64,000 nt of DNA, taken from Paraspadella gotoi. Lineage: Eukaryota > Chaetognatha. The translations under genes were made by a program, and so were the position numbers. Location of the stretch: assembly GCA_051294375.1 (NCBI GenBank), contig CM119270.1:11528141-11592140 (forward strand), in the 5' to 3' direction. This document shows, piece after piece, positions 18,070 through 30,695 of this stretch. The first letter of the stretch is position 1; each line of letters begins with the position of its first letter. The notes beneath the pieces are model-generated. The model ran no database searches. It had not been told where the DNA came from and worked only from the letters and a program-made list of their open reading frames with translations.

Positions 18070-20300
18070 GGAACTCAAATTTCGTGAATCTCAAGACCCG
18101 AGGCAATAAAAACGCAAGGAGTTTTTCCTCTAAAAATCGACGAAAGCGAAAATTTTTTATAATGATTGGAAATTACGTTTTTTTTTTTAAATTTAAACTT
18201 TAAACTTTGCTTTGGAAAACGGAGGAATGATAAGAGAAACATAAAATATAATATGATACGTACGTAGTACTTAATAAATCTCAAATTTACTTTTCGATAA
18301 TAAGTAATTCTTTTCAAGAATACTTGCCCGACATAATTTTTTTCTTTGTTCTCTCGCACCAACCACTAACATGAAATGAGACTACGCACCGCGCAGAAGC
18401 GAAATTCCGATGCACTGTCGGTAGAACTCCTGTTTTAAATCACCGCTTGATTATTGACATATTTTACCAAAGCGTCGGAAAGAATTAGAGAGAATTGTAT
18501 AGAGAATCGGACGTCGTTGTCGCCGTCGACGTCTTTGTACATTATCTATTTGATATGCAAGCAACGCTAAAAGCATTTTATCTTATGCTTTAAAGAAAGT
18601 GCTTACATCTATTTGTTTTTTTTTTATTCTGTCATAATTTTAAAAAATCCTATTAATAGTTACTCTGGAACAATCATTAGTAGTATATAATAGTCCGAGC
18701 TTTCTAGTCAGTCAAAAGTTAATTATAGGACGATCTACTCTGTTTATGTAAAAGTTCGTGGGTAAGATAATTAATAGTTATAAATGATCCTTATTTAGAT
18801 ATTATTTAAAAATGTAAAAGTTTCACATTCACTAGAATTCTTAATGCCCTTTGCGATGTCGTTCTACGAACATTTCTTAAATTCTCGTAATCTTTCTTTA
18901 TCACTTTTCCCTTTTTTTTTTCGCCTCCTTTTACTTTCCTTTCGCCCTACGTCGCGCCGTCACGCCTCTAGCGGTGTCGCCGGGCATCACTCACACCGAG
19001 ACTTTCCCTTTTGTTTTCCATTGTTTTCCCGCTGTTAATATCAATGATTAATGCGGAGGCGTTATCATTTCTGCGGCGATATTCAGTGGAATGTTATTCA
19101 GGCGCAAAATGTTTTCAGTCGTCGCTCGTGTCTGAGTTATTTATCATCTGTGCGTGCGCATCGTTGTCGTCGTTGTCGTCGCTGTCGTCTTCGCCGTCGG
19201 TGAGGGGTCGTGCTTTTCCTTGTCTTCCCAGTCGAAGTAGTCGTTACGCGAATGACATACATCGACGATAATGGAGAATTAATAGTCATCGTTTTTAATT
19301 ATTCGTTATTAAAAAGGACTTTTAAATAATTAAATGTTCATAATTATTGTAAAAAACCCGAGACCTTCCCTTCTATCGCACACATGTAGGTATTATTGAG
19401 AAAAAAGCAAATTACATAAATTTATAAATATATATATATGTATGCTATTGTATCATTCTTGATATGAAATAAAATTTTCATATAAAAGATTTGTTTAAAA
19501 AATCTTCAATGGCTTTAGCCAAATAATTAATCCTATCCCAATATTCCATTTTTATACTTTTTATAATTTTTGTACTGGCAGTTTATCTTTAAAATTTATT
19601 TAACATTTTCGTTAATATTTTTTTTATTGAAAAGTTTTTAAAACTGGAAAGAGTTTCGAATTTTTCCACAAGTTCTTTAGCCTCGCGCAAGATGCTTCTA
19701 TGAAGCCAATTAGGAAGCCGCCGGTCGTTCCAAGACCAGTTCTTTAAAACTGAAAACGAAAGGCCTAAGCTTTTGGTTACTACATCCCGCAAAAGATATT
19801 TTGAACTTTTGGAAATTATCGAAAAATATTTTTATGATAGTATGATTACATACATGCTATGTATTTAATTCAATCTGTTTAAATCGACTGATTACCTCTC
19901 GGCGACTTTTCCCATTTCTTAGTTACGCCGTCCCGACAATCGTTTCTCGGTTAATCGATGCCACTCCCTGCCATTTCCTGCCACTTACTTCCGCTGCCAG
20001 CTCCTCTCAGACACTCCCTGCCTCACGATGCCACTCTCTGAGATTGATGAAATCACTATCCTCTTTTTGCGAGAAACGCGACCAACGTCGAAGAGCGTCG
20101 ATGCAGCAACAGACCGTAAAGATGGCGCTGAAAGCGGCGACGACGATGACTGCGACGACGAAATAAATAGATAATAAAAAGAGAAACGACAAGGACGACG
20201 AATTGATTAAAAGTAGACATGTTATAAATATGCTGATAATAATAATCTCAGAAAAATAAATATATTGACGATCCCAATAACAGAATGATTAAATATTAAT
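18070..20300. other. AT-rich spacer, no gene seen
   Basis: Unique-looking AT-rich DNA with short degenerate CGTCGT runs (18510-18530, 19160-19190). No reading frame with protein-like composition. Confidence 0.5.
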
Positions 20301-20840
20301 TACAAACGTGACGACGAGTGTTTAATAGAAAAGACGATGATGACGACGACGACGAAAATAGCACGTCATTAGAAGCAAAAGAGATGAGAGAATCATCGAC
20401 GAGACTGACGCAAGATGGCAAAATGGCAAAATGGCGAAATGGAAAAATAGCTTCTTCGTCTAATATCAATTCCGATTACATCTTTCGTCGATCTTTGGTC
20501 CAAATCGCACAAGCAATTATGCAGACGAAAGCTTATTTTCTGATGGAATGGAATAATAAAAATTATCAAATTTAAGTGCAAGATCGCTTGTTTATTTAGG
20601 ACGTACTAATTAAACTATTTAAAAAAGAAAAAAATAATAACGAAGAAGAAATAAATGACACTAAAAAGAACATTGTAGTTTAAAGTTTAAAACAAATAAA
20701 AAGAAAAAGGGGGACTAAAGCTTAACTGGCGACGCAATGGGGATAAACAAACCTAAACAACAGGGAGAAACAGTGAGAACAACAATGACGACATTCGACG
20801 AAACCGACCGAAAAAAGCGCGCAAAAACCGGGACGAACGC

Positions 20841-20917
<77 letters not shown>
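20841..20917. repeat. (GA)n microsatellite
   Basis: About 38 GA units, ending at GACGATGACCC. Confidence 0.97.
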
Positions 20918-21114
20918 GATGACCCGGATGACATTTCGCGGGTCCGACTCAGACTCTCTGGGACACAAAATCGTCTACGCGGAACTTCGCATCTGTTATC
21001 GATTCGTTCTAGTTTCTCGCTTGAGACTCACCCCGCCTCACTCTCGGACGCGAATTACCCCATCCCATTTCGATCTCATCAACAAGCGAATCCATTTGGC
21101 ATCCAATGGCATTG

Positions 21115-21176
21115 CTTCGCATTTTGCTTCGCATTTTGCTTCGCATTTTGCTTCGCATTTTGCTTCGAATTTCGCC
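21115..21176 (+). repeat. 12-bp minisatellite GCTTCGCATTTT
   Basis: About five units, the last with GAATTTC. Reads as a four-residue HFAS repeat, but there is no coding context. Confidence 0.9.
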
Positions 21177-21900
21177 TTTTCGTTTTGCTCTTCAAATTTT
21201 TTTTTTAATGACGACGTCTAAATATAGATTTTAACAAAATCCAACGCTTCATTTAAATTGATTTACCACCACATTTTAGACTCATTCAACAATAAAAGGG
21301 AGCCTTTTTCCTTCAAAAATTACCACTTACACATACCCCATCTTCCCTTTGATGTGGGTTATTGTCTCAGACAAAACCATTTTAATTCCTTTTTTTTTCA
21401 CCAAGACATTTCTCTTTATTCAAGACTTCATAGGCATTTCACTCTTTGCAGTATGTGGTTGTAAATAGTAGTACAAAATGCACTACTTCGGAATGCACTA
21501 ATTTCTCAATCTCTTGCTTAGTTCTCTTGTCGCCCTGGCGGAAAGGCCATTACCTGATTTCATTTTCACCAATTGTTCCGGTTCTGCGCTACTATGTTTT
21601 CAAAAGCATTTTAAGTTTTAATTTCACACTTTCACACGCCTTACCCGCCATCCTTTCGCACGCAGACGTGCACGTCAACTCACCAGAGACTTTCCCACGG
21701 AAGGAGTCCCTTCCTCAAGTTCGCCGAGGGATTCGTCTCCCCGTCCTTCGTCTCGGCTTCGCTTGTCTCTTTTGACCTCCGACTTTTGACCCGACCCCGA
21801 CTGACCCCCGACCTCTATGCTCCCACGACGCGTGACCTTGAGTCGGTCGACCTCGATCGAGTGACCGCACGTTCGAAATTATCATCGAGAAGCTTTTCAA

Positions 21901-22292
<392 letters not shown>

Positions 22293-22445
22293 CAAGGGTC
22301 ATCAAAATCCTAATAAGGGGCGTGATTCGTTCGATGCCTCCACTCACTCACAAAATACAGCATAGAATCTGTGTCTCAAATCAGACTCACTTGCCTCAAA
22401 CTTTGTCGATCACTAAATTCATTAATTGCCTAACATTCCATATCT

Positions 22446-22655
22446 TTCTTTTTGGTATTCGTCATCGTCGTCATTGTCGTTGTCGTCGTCGTCGCCAGAA
22501 TATAATCTTCTGGTCCGACCCCTGACCTTCATTTTGGGATGTTGACGTTTTGGTGATTCTTTTCTAGGCGTCGCCGACCTCTGCCGCCGTCGCCGGAAGC
22601 GAGTGGCGCCAACATCGAATCTATTTTCGTCGTCGTCTTCGTCGTCGTCGTCGTT
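22446..22655. repeat. (CGT)n runs
   Basis: Degenerate CGTCGT at 22461-22496 and a CGT/CTT run at 22627-22655. Confidence 0.8.
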
Positions 22656-22689
22656 TTCTTCTTTTCTATTTTTTTCTCATTTTCCGTGA

Positions 22690-23200
22690 TATCGTTTAGT
22701 CAGGCGTCAGTTTGATCAGGTCATTGTTATCTTCATAGTTCTTCTTGTCTGTTTTCATGACTGATGTTGTTATTACCAAAATTATACAAACTTAGACCAC
22801 GTCTTGCTAAAAATAAAAGAATGAAAAATCCCCTTGCACACTAAAAATAACCATAACCATAACCACCCCAGCCCTCATCCTTATCCTAATTTTTCAATTC
22901 CATTTACTCATTAATAACCATTATCCTTTCTTTTGCCTTACCACGTTTACTGAAATCTTAACAAAGTAATTCAAGCATCTCTGAACTTAACAAAAAACAG
23001 AAAATCATCGAACGACTTTATCCCAATAAATTGAAAGCTTCATCATTACATTGTAAAAGGAATAGTGGAGGCCAGAGCTCATCATGTGCCTTCAAAAGTC
23101 AGAAGGCAAGATTGGTTATCGGATGAATTGGATAATTTTAACCATCAATACACGTCCATTATTACAGCGTATTGTTTTTAATACTATGATTTAGTTTTTC
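22690..23200. other. Spacer with short ATAACC run, no gene
   Basis: ATAACCATAACCATAACC at 22848-22865 is the only repeat noted; no coding frame. Confidence 0.5.
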
Positions 23201-23269
23201 TATCGTGCCTTCGAGGATTAGGCGATTTTCTCTCGATCTTACCGAAGCCGAGAAGAAGATTGAGCCGGC

Positions 23270-23350
23270 GGACGCCCGACGCCCGACGCCCGACGCCCGA
23301 AGACCGACGCCCGACGCCCGAAGACCGAAGACCGACGACCGAGAGCCGTT
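23270..23350 (+). repeat. 7-bp minisatellite GACGCCC/GAAGACC
   Basis: About eleven heptamers GACGCCC, GAAGACC and GACGACC in mixed order, giving a GC-rich island in AT-rich DNA. Frames reading ARRPTPD are repeat translations. Confidence 0.85.
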
Positions 23351-23763
23351 GCCCGACGGCCGACTGGGCTGCGTCTCGGCGTCACAGGGTCGGCTATTCT
23401 ACCTCATCAAATATTCCGCGGGAGTTTCGACCGGAAAAAAATTATCTCATCCAATGAGATCGTCGTCATAATTGACAAGTTTTTTTTTTTTTTTCTGTTA
23501 ATCTCATTTCGCTTTAAATATCTTTTATCTTTCACTTCCTGTTGATAATTAATGGTCTCAGATAATTTTTTTCCCCTTTTTTCTGTTGCTTTGTTCTTTC
23601 TTCCGCTTCCCCCATCGAGTATATTAAACTGTTTTAAATCGTTTTCTTACTAATTATTAACAAACAACAACGTCTCTTTTATATCCTGGGGAGTTTGTTT
23701 TATGTCTTTTCCGCATGTTTGCCCTCTTCGGTCGATGGTTCCTCCCGAGTTTATTTTTCACGC

Positions 23764-23764
<1 letters not shown>

Positions 23765-23801
<37 letters not shown>

Positions 23802-24250
23802 TTCGTCGTCGTCGTCGTCGTCGTCTTCGTCATCGGTGCCTTTGTCGTTTCCGTCTTCATCATCGGCATCTCCTTTGCTGTAATCTTTTTTGGCTCCATT
23901 TATGGACGTTGGCAAAATCTTAGTTAAGTTGTCTTGAATTTTTTTGATCTTTCTCTTTTTTTAATAATATTTATTGATGATTCATTGCGATTGTTGTCAT
24001 CTTTTGCTTTGGACGTCAACGTATTTGCCATATTCGTCACTGCCATCTAAAACATCTCCATCGTCATTTTCGTCGTCGTCGTCGCCTTTGTCATCCTTTT
24101 CGTTATCTTCGACTTCATCTTCGTCTTCATCTTGTCATCATCTTCTCTCGTCTTCATCGTTGTCATCTTCATCCTGTTTATCGTTGTCATCTTCGTCTTC
24201 ATCGTTGTCATCGTCTTTATATTCGTCGTCGTCTTCATTCGAGCCATCGG
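23765..24250. repeat. (CGT)n and degenerate CATCTTCGT repeats
   Basis: (CGT)n at 23765-23826, then 24060-24240 of mixed TCGTC/TCATCTTCG units. Confidence 0.9.
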
Positions 24251-24476
24251 CGTTAAAATTGCCATCGTTTTCAGACTTTTTCTTCTTTTTTCTTCTTTTC
24301 CAAATTTTCTGCGCATTTTTTATGAGGATGTCTATCGTCGTATTTCTGTTCGACTGACTTATCCTCTCGCATTTTTTTTTCTTTCTCCGTCATCCGACTT
24401 ATTTTTTCTCGGTCTGTATCTCTTCGGTCGGCTTCGTCGTTTTTGATGTTGTTGTTGTTGTTGTTATTTTAAAAAT

Positions 24477-24752
24477 GTTATCGTCTTGGTGTTTGTTTTT
24501 GCCAAGTCTTTGAAGCTTAAGCCTCTTAAAAACGTAGGCTTCTGGATATAAATGTGAAAAATCATCATCTGCTCTCTTAAATCTATTAAAAAAACAAACT
24601 TGGGAATGGACCACAAAATTCCCTCCACAAAACCGCAACGACCACAGCGCCACCTTCCCCACAAAATACTCCATAGACGAAACTTCCATTCCAGGCAGAT
24701 GGCGCGCAATTAACCGCGAAACCATTTTGGCCTCGAAACATTCGAGTCTCAT
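24477..24752 (-). other. Reading frame of mixed composition, doubtful
   Basis: About 90 residues with ordinary amino-acid composition from the ATG at 24752, before the frame runs into an (AAC)n tract at 24450-24470. No family recognised and no splice context checked. It could be an exon or chance. Confidence 0.15.
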
Positions 24753-24833
24753 CGACCCAGAACCCAGAAAGAAGCGGAGCGCGACGAGGGCGACCTCACC
24801 CCCGTCGGCCGCGAGGGACCGTCGTCGTCGGCT

Positions 24834-24862
24834 TTATCGTCGTCGTCGTCGTCGTCGTCGTC
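24834..24862. repeat. (CGT)n microsatellite
   Basis: About nine CGT units. Confidence 0.9.
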
Positions 24863-24974
24863 CACGCTTTCCCCGTCATTACTCCAAGAGAGTCTCGGTA
24901 TCAATTTTTCATGGCGACCATCTTTTTTCGCGAAGAAAGGGGGAGGGGGGGAAGCTGTATCAAGGATGCTTCTC

Positions 24975-25050
24975 AATTCCCTCTCGCCCCCCTCCTTTCC
25001 TCCTTTCCCCCTTTTCTCCTTTCCTCCTTTCCTCCTTTCCTCCTTTCAAG
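24975..25050. repeat. TCCTTTCC pyrimidine repeat
   Basis: Tandem CTCCTTTC units, all pyrimidine on the plus strand. Confidence 0.7.
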
Positions 25051-25566
25051 GTCTCTTGTCCGGTCATTTACCCTTTTTCGTGATCATCGCGCTTGTTTTT
25101 GATCTTGAGGGGTGGCCCCGTGGCCGTTCCCAAACTGCAACTTTTGCAGAGGCGAGTAGCCCTCTTCCTTTACGCGATTGTCCCTCTTCTTTTGTGACTT
25201 TTCTCTGGGGGAAAGAGTTCTTTCTCTCCTAGTTTCTCAATTCACACTTTCTCATATGTTGCCCATGCCGCTTGTAACCTCTCCCCTATATTTCACTACT
25301 ATCCCTACTTGTATGATTGCCTTTACCTATTGCCTATTTTTTTAATATTTTACTATTTTCTCATCACTTTTACTTTTTCTCTAAAGCCCTTCACTTTTTT
25401 TCCTTTTCCTCCTCATCCTTCTTTATCTTCCTTTCTTCTCGAGTGCCTTCTTTGTCTTCCTGCTTTACGCCTCCTCTTCATTCTTCTCATTCTCTTCTCT
25501 CAGATTTATTTAAGTCGTGTCAAGTCCCAATTGGTAAATTAATAATTAAAATCCGGATATGGATCT

Positions 25567-25680
25567 AAGTTGGCTGAAGACTACTATCCGTAACTTGTTT
25601 GGAACCAGGCTTGTGAGTTTTCAGGCCAGCAAGGCTGTTTACGGCCGACCTCGCGCTTTCTGCAGGGTAGGTAGTTAACT
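25567..25680 (-). mobile_element. Fragment of the 39602 SINE-like family
   Basis: Read on the minus strand it contains CACAAGCCTGGTTCCAAACA, AAGTTACGGATAGTAGTCTT and CTGCAGAAAG, matching the 3' half of 39602-39830 with block differences. Confidence 0.6.
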
Positions 25681-25689
25681 CGCGAGAAA

Positions 25690-26575
25690 ACGAAAGGCGC
25701 AAAAGGAAACCAAGTGCACTTTAATAGTGAGAAGTAATATAACGTTTGGTATATTAATTATCAACAATTTAAATTTACCGATTGTAAAAGCTTACTTTTA
25801 TTATTTATCATTCTCGAATTCGTATGTGAGCTCCTCTTTTATTCACATCCTCGCTGCGACGCTGCACTTTTCTGTTCTTTTGTGTTTACACTTCAATTTC
25901 TCTGTTCGCATGTGTCCCCCGCTCACTCCTCTGTTTTCTCGCGGTTGTACACTTTGATTGGATTTTGATGGCGGGAAAGTCAACCTTTAGCTCCGCCGAT
26001 CCAAGTTTGATGAGGTAAACAGAGATAAGGCAGGAGAAGACGGGGCGCAGCAAGGTAAGGCATGGCGATGAGAAGCCGAGTAAAGTCAAGCATGGGCAAA
26101 AAGTTTGGGAGAGCATGTCGAAATATGAACAAACTAAGAGGAATTACTCTTGCTAAAATACGTAATTTTACCGTGTTTTTGGTAGTCATATTGAGGCAGA
26201 TTTAAAAAATAATAATAATATTAAAATAATTATGAAAATAATAATACGTAATATAATAATAACATATAAATAAGATTGAATATATAACATTGGTCATGAA
26301 ATTAAAGTTATATAATAAACAAAGTATGGTACTAAGTAAGAAACCTTTTTGAAAGACTTCGGTATGCACAGAGTAACTGTTTTCGCGCACAATTTATACT
26401 AAATCACCAATTCCGATATTTTTTAGACTGACGTCAGCAGATTAAAATGCTTCTCTGTTTCGCGTCGAATGAATGGCCAGTGGGTAAGTTTCACTCACTT
26501 TTCTCGCGCTATCGAACAATTTATGTTTCACTAATACTCGTACGAACGCATTAGGCTAACGACTGCGTTATGATT
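25690..26575. other. AT-rich spacer, no gene seen
   Basis: Includes an AT-only stretch with ATAATA runs at 26205-26280. No convincing frame. Confidence 0.5.
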
Positions 26576-26581
26576 TGGAAC

Positions 26582-26584
<3 letters not shown>

Positions 26585-26664
<80 letters not shown>
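26585..26664. repeat. (GA)n microsatellite
   Basis: GA tract with two AGA breaks. Confidence 0.95.
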
Positions 26665-26859
26665 CAAATTACAAAGTAAAGAAAAAAAAAGCTAGAGAAA
26701 GAAAGAAATGGCGGGAAAGAAAAAAAAAGGAAAAAAAGAAAGAAGGTCGATTTGAAAAACCTCCTTAATTGAAGGGATGCGCAGTCAAGGATGAAGAAAA
26801 ACCTCAACCTCATTTAATCTTTTGTCCGAGTTTGTTTAACGCCGGTTTTTCAGTCGTTA

Positions 26860-27000
26860 TGAGGCCGCGGGCGTCAGGACGCCGCGCGCCGGGCGTACAT
26901 CCGGGCGCCGGGGAGGGCGACGTAGAGTTTACATACGGGCGGCATGAAAACGGCGCCGTCTTATATCCAGGGCGCCGTGAGGATGAGTTACAGCCGGGAT
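26860..27000 (+). other. GC-rich island with degenerate GGGCGCC repeats
   Basis: GGGCGTACAT, GGGCGCCGGGG, ACGGGCGGCATG and CAGGGCGCCGTGAG recur every 30-36 bp. High GC against AT-rich flanks. A 77-codon frame crosses it, but no family is recognised. Confidence 0.45.
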
Positions 27001-27484
27001 AAAAAATAATATGTTGGGTAGAGAGACGTCTGGGTGTCGGGAGCTAGACGCCTAGAAATCAAAAAAGGTGTTAATTTGTGATGCTGATACCAAAACTGTT
27101 TCTAGCTCAAAATGGGTATCGTCGTTTGGTTGAAGAATAAACTGATAATCATTATGAGTTTATGACAAAGACTAAAGGCATTAGACTTCAACTTGTAAAT
27201 TATCATGTAAATGATTATGAACATCAGCATTTACATCATCATGTAGATCAAGCATCAACCAAGCCTATCTTGGATGTTATAGCGATTAAAGGAAAGTCAA
27301 AGAGCATTTTTTACCTTTCGATGCCAAAAAAATCAAAGCAATCTGCAAAAAAGACAAAAAAGGGAAAAAGGGAGGAAGGGAAAAAGTGAAAAAGGGAAAA
27401 GGATAAAACATTGACAACGACGACGAAAAGGATGACAAAGCGACAAATTCAACGGGCGACGCAACAAACACGAATTTAGTTGTC

Positions 27485-27560
27485 CTCTACGAACAGCCAA
27501 GCCTGGTGCCCGGGCCAAGTTACAAGCCATCAAATCGGCGCCGAGTCTTTCTAGTTACAT
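27485..27560 (+). mobile_element. Possible fragment of the 39602 SINE-like family
   Basis: CCAAGCCTGGTGCCCGGGCC then AAGTTACAAG resembles the family core. Short and diverged. Confidence 0.3.
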
Positions 27561-27594
27561 ACAGGGCACCACAAAGGCGGCTCGAGTTACTTAC

Positions 27595-27669
27595 GGATCT
27601 TCGATGTCGGGTCACAATCGGATCTTCGATGTCGGGTCACAATCGGATCTTCGATGTCGGGTCACAATC
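27595..27669 (+). repeat. 25-bp tandem repeat, three copies
   Basis: Identical 25-bp units start at 27595, 27620 and 27645 (GGATCTTCGATGTCGGGTCA...). Confidence 0.95.
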
Positions 27670-27718
27670 GACGGAGACGTCATCATCATTATCGAGCGTC
27701 CGGGTCGGGCGAATGAAG

Positions 27719-27721
27719 GAG

Positions 27722-27760
<39 letters not shown>

Positions 27761-27900
27761 AGAAAGAAAGAAAGAAAAGAAAGAAAGAAAAGAAAGAAAG
27801 AAAGAAAAAGAAAAAACAAAAAAGAAAAAAGAAAAAAAGAGAAAGAAAGAAAGGAAGAAGAGAAAGAAAGAAAAGAAAGAAAGAAAGAAAGAAAGAAAGA
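27719..27900. repeat. (GAAA)n microsatellite
   Basis: Long GAAA tract with single-base breaks, the same motif as around the gap at 1998. Confidence 0.95.
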
Positions 27901-28283
27901 AACAAACAAAGGAAGAAACAAGAAATAAAAAAGATAGAAGAGAAGGCAAGCCAGAAAACCAGCTGGTCCATTTCTCCTCGAATCGTTGTCGTATCGTTGT
28001 CTTCATCATTGCGATTGTCTTCATTTTAATTTTTCACCGATTTCACCGATTTAAACAATAAACTTGATTCTTAAAATTATCTGTATTTTTCGTTTACGTT
28101 GACGTCTTCCTTATTGTCTTCATCGTTGTCGTCGTCGTGGTCGTCGTCGTCGTCGTCCTCATCGTTGGCAGCTCCTTCTGCATTTACTCGGTTAAAGAAA
28201 GAAACCCAAAACATTAAACCAAGGTTCCTCTTCTCTTCATGTAAACTTGAGAAAATGCACGAGGGAGAAAAAAAAATTGTAGT

Positions 28284-28338
28284 CACGTGTACCGAAAAGT
28301 CGCGAGATCGCCTGGACACGTGATACTAAAGTCACGTG
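28284..28338. promoter_or_regulatory. Three CACGTG E-boxes within 55 bp
   Basis: CACGTG at 28284-28289, 28317-28322 and 28333-28338. The last sits in GTCACGTGAC, the full consensus of TFEB/HLH-30/USF-type bHLH-zip sites (CLEAR element). No gene is recognised alongside. Confidence 0.5.
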
Positions 28339-28430
28339 ACCCTAAATCCCCGCTTTTCGCTTCAAATCGTTTAAAAAGAAAAAGAAAAATAAAAAGAGAG
28401 AAAAAAAAATCGGCCGTCACGAAGCCATTT

Positions 28431-28680
28431 CTCCCCTTCGATGCCAACGTTCCCAAGGTTGACTAAGCCCCACCTTTCCGTCCGCCAACCCCACCTCCCC
28501 AAGTATCCTACCCATTAACGGATTTACCCTACCCCCCCCCCAACATTCCCCCCTTCGGTCGGCGACCTCCGATTCCCGTCCGAAGAAACCATTACTTCCC
28601 GTTCCCGTAACCATTACTCCCCGTCCGTCAGCGGCTCTCCTTCCCTCCCCCTTCCTCTCCCCCCCTTTTTGCACCGACTG
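28431..28680. other. C-rich block without gene
   Basis: Pyrimidine/C-rich stretch with several runs of six to nine C (for example near 28532). Just downstream of the E-box cluster; may be part of a promoter region. Confidence 0.4.
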
Positions 28681-28724
28681 TCGGCGGAGGGTTTATGAGT
28701 TTTTCTTAGAAGCCCAGACATCCC

Positions 28725-28750
28725 GGGCAGGGGCGGGCGGCGGGCGGGCG
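28725..28750 (+). other. G-quadruplex-like motif
   Basis: GGGCAGGGGCGGGCGG followed by CGGGCGGGCG gives five G runs of three or four with loops of one to four nt. Confidence 0.55.
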
Positions 28751-28889
28751 TCAAGAAGGGAGAGTTAGGATTAGAATAGGGGTACCGGTTTAAAATGAGG
28801 TATAGGAAATAAAACGAAACAAAAGGTTATTGGGGAGAAAAAGAGAGGGAGTAGTGGAAGGTTAGTTAGTACTGGGTTGCGTTGCCAGT

Positions 28890-28890
28890 C

Positions 28891-28940
<50 letters not shown>

Positions 28941-28958
28941 AGAGAGAGGAGAGAGAGA

Positions 28959-28991
<33 letters not shown>
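28890..28991. repeat. (GA)n microsatellite
   Basis: GA tract with several GG/AA breaks. Confidence 0.95.
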
Positions 28992-29468
28992 TTTGGGTCA
29001 TATCGAGTGACTTCCGGATTTCTGAACACCGAGGTAATTTGAGGAGATTTGCCTGAGAGGGTGGTACGAATAAAAAGAGAGAGGGAGGAGGAAAGAAGGA
29101 GAGAAACGGAAAAGCTGAGTCGGGAATACTTTACGGTTCGGACATATTTTTCGTGAATAAAATCCTGGAAGAAGATAAAAATTTAGAAGGAATTACTTAG
29201 CTTTTCTCGGAAGCAAGAAAGTCGTAGGAATGAAAGAGGTTCGACAGAATTAAGAGTCGGGCTGGAAGAATTGAGGACGTGATAGCGATGTTGTATTTTT
29301 CACCATTCCATTCCATTTCCCCCTTTACTTGATAGCGACATGGTATTTTTCACCATTCAACCCAATTTCCCCCTTTACCCCACTTCCCTACACCTCTTCT
29401 ATCGCCCAAGGATGCTCGGAGGCGAGATAAAAGACGATGGGGCAGAGGGGAGATTGCGAAAGACCGGA

Positions 29469-29608
29469 ACAACTACAACATCAACGACAACGATAACAAC
29501 AACGACAACAACAACGTCAACAACAACAATAAGAACAACGACAACAATAACAACAACGACAACAACAACGACGACAACAACAACGACGACGACCACAACG
29601 ACGACAAA
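29469..29608. repeat. (AAC)n/(ACG)n degenerate trinucleotides
   Basis: Mixed ACAACAACG units. Frames reading poly-Thr or poly-Val are artefacts. Confidence 0.9.
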
Positions 29609-29726
29609 AAAGCCAAAAACGTGGCTAAATTTAGTTCGGATGGAAAGATGTCAATGGAGAATGTTGTTGGACATCAGTGGCTTTGGTCGCGCAAGACGCG
29701 AGCGAGGATTCTGAGATATTGATCGC

Positions 29727-29816
29727 AGGTGATGCAGTGATGCAGTGATGCAGTGATGCAGTGATATTGGTCGCAGGTGATGCAGTGATGCAGTGGTGCA
29801 GTGATATTGGTCGCAG
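29727..29816 (+). repeat. 8-bp GATGCAGT array with TATTGGTCGCAG spacers
   Basis: Runs of GATGCAGT (four, then three with one variant) are separated by GATATTGGTCGCAG, a two-level tandem structure. Confidence 0.9.
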
Positions 29817-29879
29817 ATGTTTTCTAGATGCACTCAATAGGTGAAACAACGATAACGATGCTTCCAATTCGAGGAGGTA

Positions 29880-30240
29880 CCAAATTTTAGATATTTTCCG
29901 TATATCTTTATACTGATTTTAATAAGTTTTAAATTCAGTTAATATAAAATAAATATCCACTCACTAATTTTTTTTTTTAAATATCAACTCTAACGAATTT
30001 TGCGCTGCGCTTCGTTTGCTAATTCCCCTCATTCAAACGCGCACCTGGGATAAAATTAACTAAAAAAAAAAAAAAACACAGACACTTGAAAGACTAAAAA
30101 AAACATAGGCACGAGGGAAAGTCGAGGAGAAAAAAAATTTAAAGGGAAAATAAAAAGGAAAACAAAAATAAAAACAGCGAGCGACATCGTTTGAGAGGCG
30201 ACGGTGATAACATCACGGGTTAATTAAAACTGGAGACACG
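29880..30240. other. AT-rich spacer, no gene seen
   Basis: Poly-A runs at 30061-30075 and nearby; nothing else recognised. Confidence 0.5.
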
Positions 30241-30255
30241 AGCGGACGAAGAGAA

Positions 30256-30695
30256 AGACGACGACGACGACGACGATGATGATGACAGTAATGATGAGGT
30301 AATTAACGTTAAGACAATTGAAGAGGACAGAAAGAACAACGGAAAACTTAACGAATAAAAAAATATTCTTGGGATCCTGATGACAAAGACGAGGAATGAG
30401 GAATGACAATGACGTCGACGACCAATGATTCTGATGTTGAGCAACGGTCGCACCTGGCAAAAGAAAGAACTAGCACAAACCTTCATCTCACCGCTACGAA
30501 AGCGTCTTTCAACAGCCTAATTGATTCTAATCTACGACTAACATCGGACAATTTCTTATAATTGCTAATGAATACGACAAGCCTTCGAGTTGTTCCATCA
30601 ATTTTATCCCTCCCGATCAAGACCCTTCCTTTCTTTTTACGATCGGGCAACAACAACAACAACGACAACGACGGAAACAACAACGACAACCGCCA
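30256..30695. repeat. Short (ACG)n and (AAC)n runs
   Basis: (ACG)n at about 30257-30277 and AACAACGAC-type repeats at 30647-30695. Confidence 0.85.
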
